Positions 43,962 to 51,495 of a stretch of DNA of 62,892 nt are shown one piece after another. The translations under genes and the position numbers were made by a program. How positions within the stretch are numbered: position 1 is the stretch's first letter; each line of letters begins with the position of its first letter. The notes below the pieces were generated by a model. That model was not told the origin of the DNA, ran no database searches, and saw only the letters and a program-made list of their open reading frames with translations. Source of the stretch: Clostridia bacterium (GTDB lineage: Bacteria; Bacillota; Clostridia; Christensenellales; Aristaeellaceae). Location of the stretch: positions 1 through 62,892 of the forward strand of contig JAGBFR010000006.1 of NCBI GenBank assembly GCA_017936375.1, read 5' to 3'.

Positions 43962-45415
43962 CAGCTTGCCCTGTAGACGCGCACGGTCAGCACGCCGCCC
44001 TCCGCCTGCAGCGCAAAGCGGACGTCATACGGCAGCGCATTGCGCAGGCGCAGATCGATGTTTCCATTACCCACGGCAGAGTCAAAATACAGCGGCGCAT
44101 AGGAAATTCCATAGGAGGAATGCACCTGCCACTTCACCGTCTCAATGGGGATCTGCAGGATCGCATTATAGAGCGTGGTGGAAACCTGACAGATGCCGCC
44201 GCCGTATCCGAGCTTATCTCTGGAGGTGTAATTGATGATCGGCCCTTCCATGTAGCCATTGCCCTTGGTATAGGGCGCGCAGTAATCATTGAAGTGGAAC
44301 GTCCCATCGGACGGAAGAATCAGGTCATTGAGCCGGACGACGCCCTGCATGATGTTATGCAGGCGGCCAATCTGTGTCTGCGTCCTCTGCTCGGGATCGT
44401 AGTATGTGGAATAGACCGCAATCAGATCGCCCATCTGCGCCTGATCATACGGCACCACCGTCTCCAGCTCAAGGCTGCCCGTCGCCTGAATCCTGCCCGT
44501 AATCCTGTCATAGGGCAGCGCAACAGACATATCCTCCTCCAGCGCACCGACAGCCATGATGCTACCCGCAGGCACACTGCGCAGCAGCTCGCCCGTCTCG
44601 CTGTCAAAGATCTCGACCTCTTCCACCGCGCGTGCAGCATAGGGATACCATTTCACCCCGGGGACATACGGTCCATAGGGATCATATCGCGTAAAATACC
44701 GCAGATGATCGCCGCGGACATAGCCGCTCGTTCCATCCTTCTGCACGCGGGCCCACTGGCCATCCGTCTCCATGACGTCAACCCATTCATCCTGATAGAC
44801 CGTGCCCACAAGCCCGGCATTCTTGTCAGGTTCGCGGCGCATGGAGAGATTGACGTCCGCCTGCGCCATGTAATTGGCTTTGAACGCCGGCTCGGGAATA
44901 AACTCCTGCGGCACCTCATATCCCTCGCGTGCAGGCGCAAGCTCCAGCACAGGCGCTGCGAGCACATAGCCCTCTATGCCCTGCTTGACAACCTTGTGCC
45001 ATTCAGAGCCAAGCTCCAGAATATAGACCGTCTCGCCCTCGGAAAGCGACTGCATTTTCTTGGCAGACTTGCTCTTCTTGGCGCGAATGGTCAATTCCTT
45101 CTGCGCGACGCCGGTATACTGCGCCGCCGCTTCGTCGTTATAACCCGCAGCGGCAGCAAGGTCTTCCACATTCTTGGAAAGAATATAGCCCTTTACGCCG
45201 TTCTTCTCAATGCGCGTCCACTGCTCTTCGTACGCAAGAATGCTGATGAACTCCCCCGCCTCCACGCTGCCAAGCTTTTTGGCGGAGGTAGACTTTTTCT
45301 CTCGTATGGTCATGTTCTTTGTGACCGTCGCCGTATAGATGACCTCCTGCGCTGCGGCGACACCAAGCACAGCGCACAGCAGCAGGAGAATCAGAAAAGA
45401 GATGATCTTCTTCAT
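43961..45415 (-). CDS. VanW-family protein with three SH3 domains (first of a pair)
   Basis: 484 residues. Signal peptide (MKKIISFLILLLLCAVLGVAA), then three SH3-like repeats (about 33-90, 100-155 and 185-240; each with a MTIREKKS, LTIRAKKS or LSMRREPD strand) and a C-terminal VanW domain with YGGGICQVSTTLYNAIL. The repeats probably bind cell wall. ATG 45415 is preferred over 45439 because AAGGA lies 7 bp upstream and the signal peptide begins there. First gene of VanW-VanW-surE. Confidence 0.88.
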   Translation of the reverse strand: MKKIISFLILLLLCAVLGVAAAQEVIYTATVTKNMTIREKKSTSAKKLGSVEAGEFISILAYEEQWTRIEKNGVKGYILSKNVEDLAAAAGYNDEAAAQYTGVAQKELTIRAKKSKSAKKMQSLSEGETVYILELGSEWHKVVKQGIEGYVLAAPVLELAPAREGYEVPQEFIPEPAFKANYMAQADVNLSMRREPDKNAGLVGTVYQDEWVDVMETDGQWARVQKDGTSGYVRGDHLRYFTRYDPYGPYVPGVKWYPYAARAVEEVEIFDSETGELLRSVPAGSIMAVGALEEDMSVALPYDRITGRIQATGSLELETVVPYDQAQMGDLIAVYSTYYDPEQRTQTQIGRLHNIMQGVVRLNDLILPSDGTFHFNDYCAPYTKGNGYMEGPIINYTSRDKLGYGGGICQVSTTLYNAILQIPIETVKWQVHSSYGISYAPLYFDSAVGNGNIDLRLRNALPYDVRFALQAEGGVLTVRVYRAS

Positions 45416-45473
45416 ACGTCCATCCTTACATAAAACCATGTAATAGACCCAAATGCAGCAATTCTTGGTTCAG

Positions 45474-45521
45474 AAAAGGACTGACCGGAGATACGCTCCC
45501 GCGCACCGCCCGCATCAGTCC
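45474..45521 (-). terminator. Terminator of the efp operon
   Basis: GGACTGA (45478-45484) pairs with TCAGTCC (45515-45521) around an inner GC-rich stem; on the minus strand TTTTCTG follows. Confidence 0.7.
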
Positions 45522-45540
45522 TTCTGCTGTAGCAATGGGA

Positions 45541-45969
45541 TTACTCTTCGTCGTCCTGTTCGTCCTCTTCGAACACCTTACGATGGCAGTTCGGACACAG
45601 GTGCTCCTCTTCCATGTCGAAGGCTTCCTCGTCAAAGAAGATGACCGTGCCGCAGTGCGGGCACTCATACTCGATCAGGGCGTCCATGTCCTCATCGTCG
45701 TCGTCATCGTCCTCGTCGTCATCCTCATCGTCGTCGTCATCATCGTCGGAGAAAAGCGCTTCCTCCAGGTCAGAGACGTCGTCGTCGATCTCTTCGACAT
45801 ACTGCTCAAGCTCGCTCAGCCTGGCTTCCATCTCAGCGTTCTTCTCGGCAAACGCCTCGAGCGCATCGATCATCGCCAGCATCAGCTTGCCCTGATCAGA
45901 CTCGGCATTGACGCCAAGCCCTTCAGCAAGGCCCTTGAGATACGCAACTTTCTCGCCCATTCTGCTCAT
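45541..45969 (-). CDS. CD1247-like protein with acidic run and zinc ribbon
   Basis: 142 residues. An N-terminal helical domain (about 1-70; YLKGLAEGLG, then MIDALEAFAEKNAEME) matches the CD1247 N-terminal domain found in Clostridia. About 20 consecutive Asp/Glu follow (about 74-93), then a zinc ribbon with CPHC and CPNC pairs. Function unknown. The ATG lies 33 bp after the efp stop, so the two are probably co-transcribed. Confidence 0.82.
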   Translation of the reverse strand: MSRMGEKVAYLKGLAEGLGVNAESDQGKLMLAMIDALEAFAEKNAEMEARLSELEQYVEEIDDDVSDLEEALFSDDDDDDDEDDDEDDDDDDEDMDALIEYECPHCGTVIFFDEEAFDMEEEHLCPNCHRKVFEEDEQDDEE

Positions 45970-46002
45970 GCTCAGGCCGCCTTTCTGCGAAAACAGTTCG
46001 CC

Positions 46003-46560
46003 TTACGCGCGGGACATGTAGGAACCGTCGCGGGTATCCACACGGATCTTGTCGCCGATGTTGATGAACAGCGGAACAGAGATCTGATAGCCAGTCTCCA
46101 GGGTCGCCGGCTTGGTGGTGTTGCTGGTGGTGTCGCCCTTGAAGCCCGGCTCGGTGTCGGTAACCTCGAGCACGACGAAGTTCGGCGCCTCAACAGAGAA
46201 GGCCTTGCCCTTGAAGAAACGGATGGTGGCCATGGTCTCTTCCTTCATGAACTGGATAGCCTCCTCGACCTGATCCTGGGTCAGCGGGATCTGCTCGAAG
46301 CTCTCCGGATCCATGAAGTAGTAGAACTCGCCGTCGGTGTAGACGTACTGCATTTCCTTGGTCTCGATGGTCGCGCGCGGCTGCTTATCGGTCGGGTTGA
46401 AAGAACGCTCAACCACAGCACCGGTCATGACGTTCTTGAGCTTGGTGCGAACAAAAGCAGCGCCCTTGCCCGGCTTAACATGCTGGAAATCAACGATGGT
46501 CCAGACGCCGCCTTCCCACTCGATCGTCACGCCCTTACGGAAATCGCCTGCATTAATCAT
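46003..46560 (-). CDS. efp: Elongation factor P
   Basis: 185 residues. EF-P relieves ribosome stalling at proline runs. The KOW-like N-terminal domain has the tip loop VKPGKGAAF with Lys32, the residue modified in many species; OB-fold domains II and III follow (YEYMD-like [11 protein letters not shown]; the C-terminal [11 protein letters not shown]). ATG 46560 follows GAGGGA and matches the family N-terminus [10 protein letters not shown]. Confidence 0.97.
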   Translation of the reverse strand: MINAGDFRKGVTIEWEGGVWTIVDFQHVKPGKGAAFVRTKLKNVMTGAVVERSFNPTDKQPRATIETKEMQYVYTDGEFYYFMDPESFEQIPLTQDQVEEAIQFMKEETMATIRFFKGKAFSVEAPNFVVLEVTDTEPGFKGDTTSNTTKPATLETGYQISVPLFINIGDKIRVDTRDGSYMSRA

Positions 46561-46661
46561 GTGGAATCCCTCCAAATACTGTAAATATCCTGTATCTGAT
46601 GCACGCCGAACACCTTCCGCGTGCGGATGATGCCAAATCAGCCATGTGCATTCGTATAAAG

Positions 46662-46690
46662 ATTCTACCACGTTTTTGCTGAAAGATCAA
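46662..46690 (-). promoter_or_regulatory. Promoter of efp
   Basis: On the minus strand TTGATC (46690-46685) and TAGAAT (46667-46662) with a 17-bp spacer. The rest of 46691-46850 holds only a possible TACAAT (46795-46800) for the MFS gene. Confidence 0.65.
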
Positions 46691-46850
46691 GCGTTTTCCG
46701 TACTTTGACAGCCCTTCACACCTTATATCGGTGAATTTTATTTAATCCGTGTAAAATTCAATGGATAGCGATGGGATTTCGCCGTTATTCGTGGTACAAT
46801 ACTTCATACTGATTATCCCGTTACCAAGAAAGTGCAGGAGGACGCTCATC

Positions 46851-48131
46851 ATGAAGCTCAATTACAAACGCACCTTTCTGGTCGGCCTTGCCTTTTTATC
46901 CATCAGCGCATTCTGGCAGGCATACGACAATCTTGTTCCCCTGATTCTTCAGAACACCTTCCACCTCAATGAATCGCTGATCGGCGCCATCATGGCCATC
47001 GACAATGTGCTCGCCGTCTTCCTGCTGCCCATCATCGGCACGCTCTCGGACAAGGTCGACACCCCGCTTGGCAAGCGTACGCCTTTCATCATCGGCGGCA
47101 CAGCGGCGGCGGTCGTCTTCATGATGCTGCTTCCCTGTGCCGATCATACGCAGCAGCTGATGCTGTTCATACTGGCGCTCGGGCTGACCCTTCTGTCGAT
47201 GGCCTGCTATCGCTCCCCGGCCGTCGCGCTCATGCCGGATCTGACGCCCAAGCCGCTGCGCTCTGCGGCAAACGCCGTTATTAACCTGATGGGCGCCGTC
47301 GGCGGCCTCTATGCGCTGCTGCTCATCCAGTTCCTTGTGCCCAAGACCGAGCGCCCGAGCTACGCGGCCGTCTTTATCGGCATCGCCCTGCTGATGGTCG
47401 CCTCCGTCGTCGTTCTTGTAGCCACGATCCGCGAGCGCAAGCTCGCCGCGCAGATTGCCCGCGAGTATCCGGATGAAGAGGACGCCGCCCCCTCTGCTGC
47501 GCAGCCCAGCGGCAAGCTCGCGCCGGACGTCATGCGCAGCCTCCGGCTGATTCTCATCTCCATTTTCCTCTGGTTCACCGCCTATAATGCTGTGACCACA
47601 GCCTTCTCCCGCTATGCCGTCACCGTCTGGAAGATGGAGGGCGGCGGCTTCGCCAGCTGCTTGATGGTCGCCATGGTCGCAGCCATCATCAGCTACATTC
47701 CCACGGGCGCGCTTGCCTCCCGCATCGGCCGCAAAAAAACGATCCTCGTCGGCCTTGCGCTGATGCTGATCAGCTACACCTCCGTGCTCTTCTATCCGAC
47801 GTATCATGTCTCCGCCAATCTTTTCTTTGCGATGATCGGCATCGGCTGGGCCGCTGTCGGCGTCAATTCGCTCCCGATGGTTGTGGAGATGAGCAAGGGC
47901 AGCGAGATTGGCAAATATACCGGCCTGTATTACACCTTCTCCATGACCGCCCAGATCTTCACGCCCGTCATCTCCGGCGCGCTGCTTCAGTATGTATCCT
48001 ACAGCACGCTCTTCCCGTATGCGATGTTCTTTACCTTCTGCGCAATGATCACCATGAGCATGGTCCGCCACGGAGATTCCAAGCCCATTCCCAAGAAGAG
48101 CAAGCTCGAACAGTTTGACACCGAAGACTGA
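46851..48131 (+). CDS. MFS transporter (SLC45/GPH sugar-type)
   Basis: 426 residues, 12 membrane segments. The loop after helix 2 has GTLSDKVDTPLGKRTPFI, matching SLC45-like and glycoside-pentoside-hexuronide transporters. The central cytoplasmic loop is charged (about 205-225). Substrate unknown, perhaps a disaccharide. ATG 46851 follows CAGGAGG. A GDPD gene follows 26 bp later. Confidence 0.85.
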   Translation: MKLNYKRTFLVGLAFLSISAFWQAYDNLVPLILQNTFHLNESLIGAIMAIDNVLAVFLLPIIGTLSDKVDTPLGKRTPFIIGGTAAAVVFMMLLPCADHTQQLMLFILALGLTLLSMACYRSPAVALMPDLTPKPLRSAANAVINLMGAVGGLYALLLIQFLVPKTERPSYAAVFIGIALLMVASVVVLVATIRERKLAAQIAREYPDEEDAAPSAAQPSGKLAPDVMRSLRLILISIFLWFTAYNAVTTAFSRYAVTVWKMEGGGFASCLMVAMVAAIISYIPTGALASRIGRKKTILVGLALMLISYTSVLFYPTYHVSANLFFAMIGIGWAAVGVNSLPMVVEMSKGSEIGKYTGLYYTFSMTAQIFTPVISGALLQYVSYSTLFPYAMFFTFCAMITMSMVRHGDSKPIPKKSKLEQFDTED

Positions 48132-48157
48132 TCCAGCAAACCAAAGGAGGAACCGCT

Positions 48158-48973
48158 ATGATTACCCTACTGATTCTCCTCGCCGTCGTCGTGTCGGCCT
48201 ATCTCTTTCTCATCATGCCGCGTATGGCAGGAAGGCCCGATTTTTCCCCGCTGATGGGCTGGCACTATGCCCACCGCGGTCTACACGACAATGCATCCGA
48301 CGCGCCCGAAAACTCCATGGCCGCCATCCGCAAAGCCGTAGACGCCGGATACGGCATCGAGTTCGACGTCCAGCTGACAAAGGACAGGGTTCCCGTCGTC
48401 TTTCATGACGAATCGCTCAAGCGCGTCTGCGGCGCAGCGGGCAATGTCCGGGATTACACCTACGATGAATTGCAGGCCTTTCCTCTCATGAAGAGCGAGG
48501 AGCGCATCCCGCGCTTTGCCGACGTGCTTTCCGCCGTGGATGGCCGCGTTCCGCTGATCATTGAAATCAAGATCCACGAAAACGCCGCCGAGGTCTGCTC
48601 CACAGCTGACGCCGTACTCAAGCTCTACAGCGGTCCCTACTGTATGGAATCCTTCCATCCGCTCGCTGTCCATTGGTATCGCAAAAACCGTCCTGAGGTC
48701 ATTCGCGGCCAGCTCTCCTCCAATTTCAACAGTGCGGACAAGCGCGAACCCTTCAGCCAGTTCCTCGTGCATCATCTGCTGACCAATTTCCTCGCGCGGC
48801 CGGATTTTATTGCCTATGCGCATGCGCACAAGGGCAACCTCTCCCGCCGCCTTTGCCGCACGCTCTTCGGCGCGTTGAGCGTCGCATGGACGCTCCGCTC
48901 TCAGGAGGAGCTTGACGCCTGCAGAGACGACTTTGACCTCTTTATCTTCGAGAGCTTCATTCCCAAGTCATAA
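48158..48973 (+). CDS. Glycerophosphodiester phosphodiesterase, membrane-anchored
   Basis: 271 residues. One N-terminal membrane helix (about 3-22) precedes a GDPD TIM barrel: HRGLHDNASDAPENSMAA (metal-binding His and Glu), GIEFDVQLTKDRVPVVFHD, and PLIIEIK. It hydrolyses glycerophosphodiesters from phospholipids to glycerol 3-phosphate. ATG follows AAAGGAGG. Confidence 0.92.
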   Translation: MITLLILLAVVVSAYLFLIMPRMAGRPDFSPLMGWHYAHRGLHDNASDAPENSMAAIRKAVDAGYGIEFDVQLTKDRVPVVFHDESLKRVCGAAGNVRDYTYDELQAFPLMKSEERIPRFADVLSAVDGRVPLIIEIKIHENAAEVCSTADAVLKLYSGPYCMESFHPLAVHWYRKNRPEVIRGQLSSNFNSADKREPFSQFLVHHLLTNFLARPDFIAYAHAHKGNLSRRLCRTLFGALSVAWTLRSQEELDACRDDFDLFIFESFIPKS

Positions 48974-48988
48974 GACGCCCTATCGCAA

Positions 48989-49024
48989 AGCGCAGCGTTT
49001 CTTCAGAGACGCTGCGCTGTTTTT
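48989..49024 (+). terminator. Terminator after the GDPD gene
   Basis: AGCGCAGCGT and ACGCTGCGCT form a 10-bp stem, followed by GTTTTT. The opposite strand could also use it for sigK. Confidence 0.85.
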
Positions 49025-49047
49025 ACGCTATTCGCCGTTTTCTGCTC

Positions 49048-49419
49048 TTATTCCGATGTACCCTGTTCAAAAGCAAGCTTCAGCCTCTCCATGGCCTTTT
49101 TTTCAATCCGGGAGACATAAGAGCGGGAGATACCCAGCATCTGCGCCACCTCCTGCTGGGCATGCATCTGTCCATCCAGAAGGCCATAGCGCATATCAAT
49201 CACCGTTTTTTCTCTTCCTTTGAGGCATTGATCAGCCAGTCTACGCACGCTCTGCAGGCTGAGCCTGCGCTCCACCTCGCCATGCACATGCGCCTCGTCC
49301 GTTCCCAATACGTCGCTGAGCGTAACCTCATTGCCCTCTGCGTCCGTGCCGATAGGCTCCTGAAGGGAGACCTCCCCCTTCCTTTTCTGGCTGGCGCGCA
49401 GGCACATGAGAATTTCATT
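49048..49419 (-). pseudogene. sigK: C-terminal half of sigma factor SigK, split by an intervening element
   Basis: 123 codons beginning N-E-I-L-M and holding the end of region 2, region 3 (KGEVSLQEPIGTDAEGNEVTLSDVLGTD) and region 4 (LGISRSYVSRIEKKA) of SigK, the last mother-cell sigma factor of sporulation. In B. subtilis and C. difficile sigK is interrupted exactly before this N-E-I-L-M by the skin element; the N-terminal part (regions 1 and 2) is not adjacent here. The open frame continues upstream but that part lies inside the recombinase gene and is not SigK-like. This is best read as a developmentally split gene, not decay. SigE is less likely from the sequence. Confidence 0.88.
49411..49419 (-). 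other. Recombination core (att half-site) of the sigK element
   Basis: On the minus strand AATGAAATT lies at the exact join between skin-like DNA and sigK. AATGA is the conserved crossover sequence of the B. subtilis sigK rearrangement. The same bases carry the TGA stop of the recombinase gene (49417-49415). The partner site should lie beyond the right window edge. Confidence 0.7.
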
Positions 49420-51241
49420 TACTATCTGTTCTCTGTTGTAACAGCGGGCTGAGCCCGCTTCCACTTGCGCTTCGCGGCGGCCTGAGGCCGCTTTCGGTTG
49501 CGCTTCGCGCCGTATCAGCGACGTTTCCTTCGCACGGAAGGTGCTCGGAAACTGCTTCGTCATCATCAAGGGAAAGTATGCCTGTGAGATCAACGTCGCC
49601 CTCCGCACCGAAGAGAACCAGATGCGCCTTTTCGCCGTCCCATACCACCTTGCGCACCAGCGTGCTGATCATCGTGCGCTGCTGCTCAAGGCCAAGCCCG
49701 TCGATGCTCCCGGCAAATGTGGTCAGCAGATCACGCAGGACGTCGAACTCGCTGTCACTGAGCTCCTGCTGACTGGCCAGCGCTTCCATCTCGCTGAGAC
49801 GGATCTCCATCGCCTCGCGTTCGCACCCCAGCGCCTCGATGCGACAGGACACCTGCCTGCGCGCCACGCCCTCGGTCATATCCGCCAGGGAGTCGACCAG
49901 CGCTGTCATCTTCTTATCCAGCTGCGCAAGCTCTTCCTGCAAGCCGGCGCGCGTTTTATCCACATCCTCGCGCTTGCCTGTGTAGAACTTCTTGCTCTCC
50001 TCCAGCTGGGCAAGGAAGTTCTCCTTGTCCTCGCCCAGCTGCTTGATCTCCTCAATGATCGCGCTGTCGAGCCAGTTGCCGCGAACGTTCTTGCGGTTGC
50101 AGAGCTCCTTCCTGCTGCGCTCCTTCATGTTACAGACGTAAGTATATTGAAATCCGCCGTCCGGATCGGGCCGCTTGGAGACCTTCGGATACATCTTGTT
50201 GCCGCATGCACAGAACAGCAGTCCCGTCAGCAGCGCTTCGTGGCTGCGCGGCCTGCGGAAGGCCTTCGACTTGTTCTGATTAAGCAACCGCTGCACCTTC
50301 AGCCATTCCTTCGAGGGAATCAGACCGACATGTGCGCCGACCGCGATGATCCATTCCTCAATCGGCAGATAGACCGTCGATTTGCCCTTGTTCTGATCGG
50401 TGCGGTTGTAGCACATCACGCCGTGCTGCCCGTCGAATGCAGAGCGCTCAGAGAAGAGGTCCGCGTCCTTTTCGAGGAAGTAATCATACACCGCGCCGTC
50501 GGCCACAACATAAACAGGGTTCTGCAGAATCGCCTTGATCGAGAAGCGCGTGAACTGGTAGCCGTTCTTCGTCGTGACGCCGCGCCTCATCAGCTCCGCT
50601 TCCGTCGAGGTGAGCGACCGCGTCTCAAGGAAAAGATCATACACCATCCGGACGATCTGCGCTTCTTCCTCAACAAGCCTGAGCTTGCAGGCCTTCTTCG
50701 TCTTGCCGTCCACGGTCACGCTCTTCACGCTCTCAGAGACGAAGCCCGTCGGCGTGATGCCGCCCAGCCAGCGCCCGGTCTTCGCCAGCTCATGCATGTT
50801 GTCGCGGATGCGCTCGGCGATCGTTTCGCGCTCCAGCTGAGAAAACACCGAGGCGATATACATCATCGCGCGGCCCATCGGCGATTCCGTATCGAACTGC
50901 TCGCGGATGGAGATGAATGCCACGTTCAGCCTGCCCAGTTCCTCGATGAGCGTGGAGAAGTCGCTGATGTTTCGGCTGATGCGGTCGAGACGATAGACGA
51001 TGATCGCGTCGATCTCATGCGCACGCGCCGCCTTCATCATTTTCTTAAAATCCGGCCTTTCCAGATTGCCGCCGGAGAACCCCTCATCCTCATATATGAG
51101 AATATCTTTCTCCTTCACGTCCGCGTAGTGCATGCGGATGAACTCGCGGCAGAGCTCGACCTGATTGCCGATGCTCTCTCCCTTGCCGGTGAACTTCGAC
51201 TTACGGGAGTAGATCGCGACGCGGCGGATGTTTCCCTTCAT
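49415..51241 (-). CDS. spoIVCA: Large serine recombinase (SpoIVCA-like)
   Basis: 608 residues. N-terminal resolvase domain with catalytic S12 (AIYSRKS), GFSGGNLERPDF, YRLDRISRN and SPMGRAMMYIASVFSQLERE. A recombinase domain (about 160-280), a zinc ribbon (FCACG; VCN and LCN cysteines, about 335-390) and a long coiled coil (about 410-500) follow. The C-terminus ends in two 11-residue repeats. SpoIVCA excises the skin element in the mother cell so that an intact sigK forms; position and orientation here fit that job. Somewhat longer than B. subtilis SpoIVCA. ATG 51241 with GGGGTG upstream. Confidence 0.9.
   Translation of the reverse strand: MKGNIRRVAIYSRKSKFTGKGESIGNQVELCREFIRMHYADVKEKDILIYEDEGFSGGNLERPDFKKMMKAARAHEIDAIIVYRLDRISRNISDFSTLIEELGRLNVAFISIREQFDTESPMGRAMMYIASVFSQLERETIAERIRDNMHELAKTGRWLGGITPTGFVSESVKSVTVDGKTKKACKLRLVEEEAQIVRMVYDLFLETRSLTSTEAELMRRGVTTKNGYQFTRFSIKAILQNPVYVVADGAVYDYFLEKDADLFSERSAFDGQHGVMCYNRTDQNKGKSTVYLPIEEWIIAVGAHVGLIPSKEWLKVQRLLNQNKSKAFRRPRSHEALLTGLLFCACGNKMYPKVSKRPDPDGGFQYTYVCNMKERSRKELCNRKNVRGNWLDSAIIEEIKQLGEDKENFLAQLEESKKFYTGKREDVDKTRAGLQEELAQLDKKMTALVDSLADMTEGVARRQVSCRIEALGCEREAMEIRLSEMEALASQQELSDSEFDVLRDLLTTFAGSIDGLGLEQQRTMISTLVRKVVWDGEKAHLVLFGAEGDVDLTGILSLDDDEAVSEHLPCEGNVADTARSATESGLRPPRSASGSGLSPLLQQRTDSK
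49444..49509. repeat. Two tandem 33-bp units, each with a 15-bp palindrome
   Basis: Units at 49444-49476 and 49477-49509. Each starts with a palindrome (GCGGGCTGAGCCCGC or GCGGCCTGAGGCCGC) and ends in a near-identical arm (TTCCACTTGCGCTTCGCG or TTTCGGTTGCGCTTCGCG). They lie 25 bp from the recombination core, inside the 3' end of the recombinase gene, and encode two 11-residue repeats. Confidence 0.85.
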
Positions 51242-51280
51242 GGTGCTTCACCCCGTTTCATTTGATGTTATTTCGTCATT

Positions 51281-51309
51281 ATTGTACCTTAGCGTAATGC
51301 GTCTGTGAA
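51281..51309 (-). promoter_or_regulatory. Probable promoter of the recombinase gene
   Basis: On the minus strand TTCACA (51309-51304) and TACAAT (51286-51281) with a 17-bp spacer. B. subtilis spoIVCA is read by SigE; I cannot tell whether this is a SigA or a SigE-type site. The gap 51310-51495 shows only a GGCGCG/CGCGCC hairpin (51366-51387). Confidence 0.45.
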
Positions 51310-51495
51310 GAGGGTTTTCATTTTTCCTGAGGTTTTGGTGTGAGAAATAGGATGGAATAGGAAAAGGCGCGCCAGATCAAGCGCGCCCAGTATTCTATCT
51401 TCCTCATTGTTTCAATCATTGATGATCGCCGATCACAGATGCCGTATGTGATTCCATGGACCATCTCAGCGAGTCAACAGATGATCACAATCCTG

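Noticed and set aside
45696-45760. GTC/ATC triplet repeats that look like a microsatellite
   Set aside because: They encode the Asp/Glu run of the CD1247-like protein; the repeat is explained by coding.
49420-49608. Upstream extension of the SigK fragment as a full coding start
   Set aside because: The added 63 codons lie inside the recombinase gene in another frame and are unlike any sigma factor; the SigK match begins at 49419.
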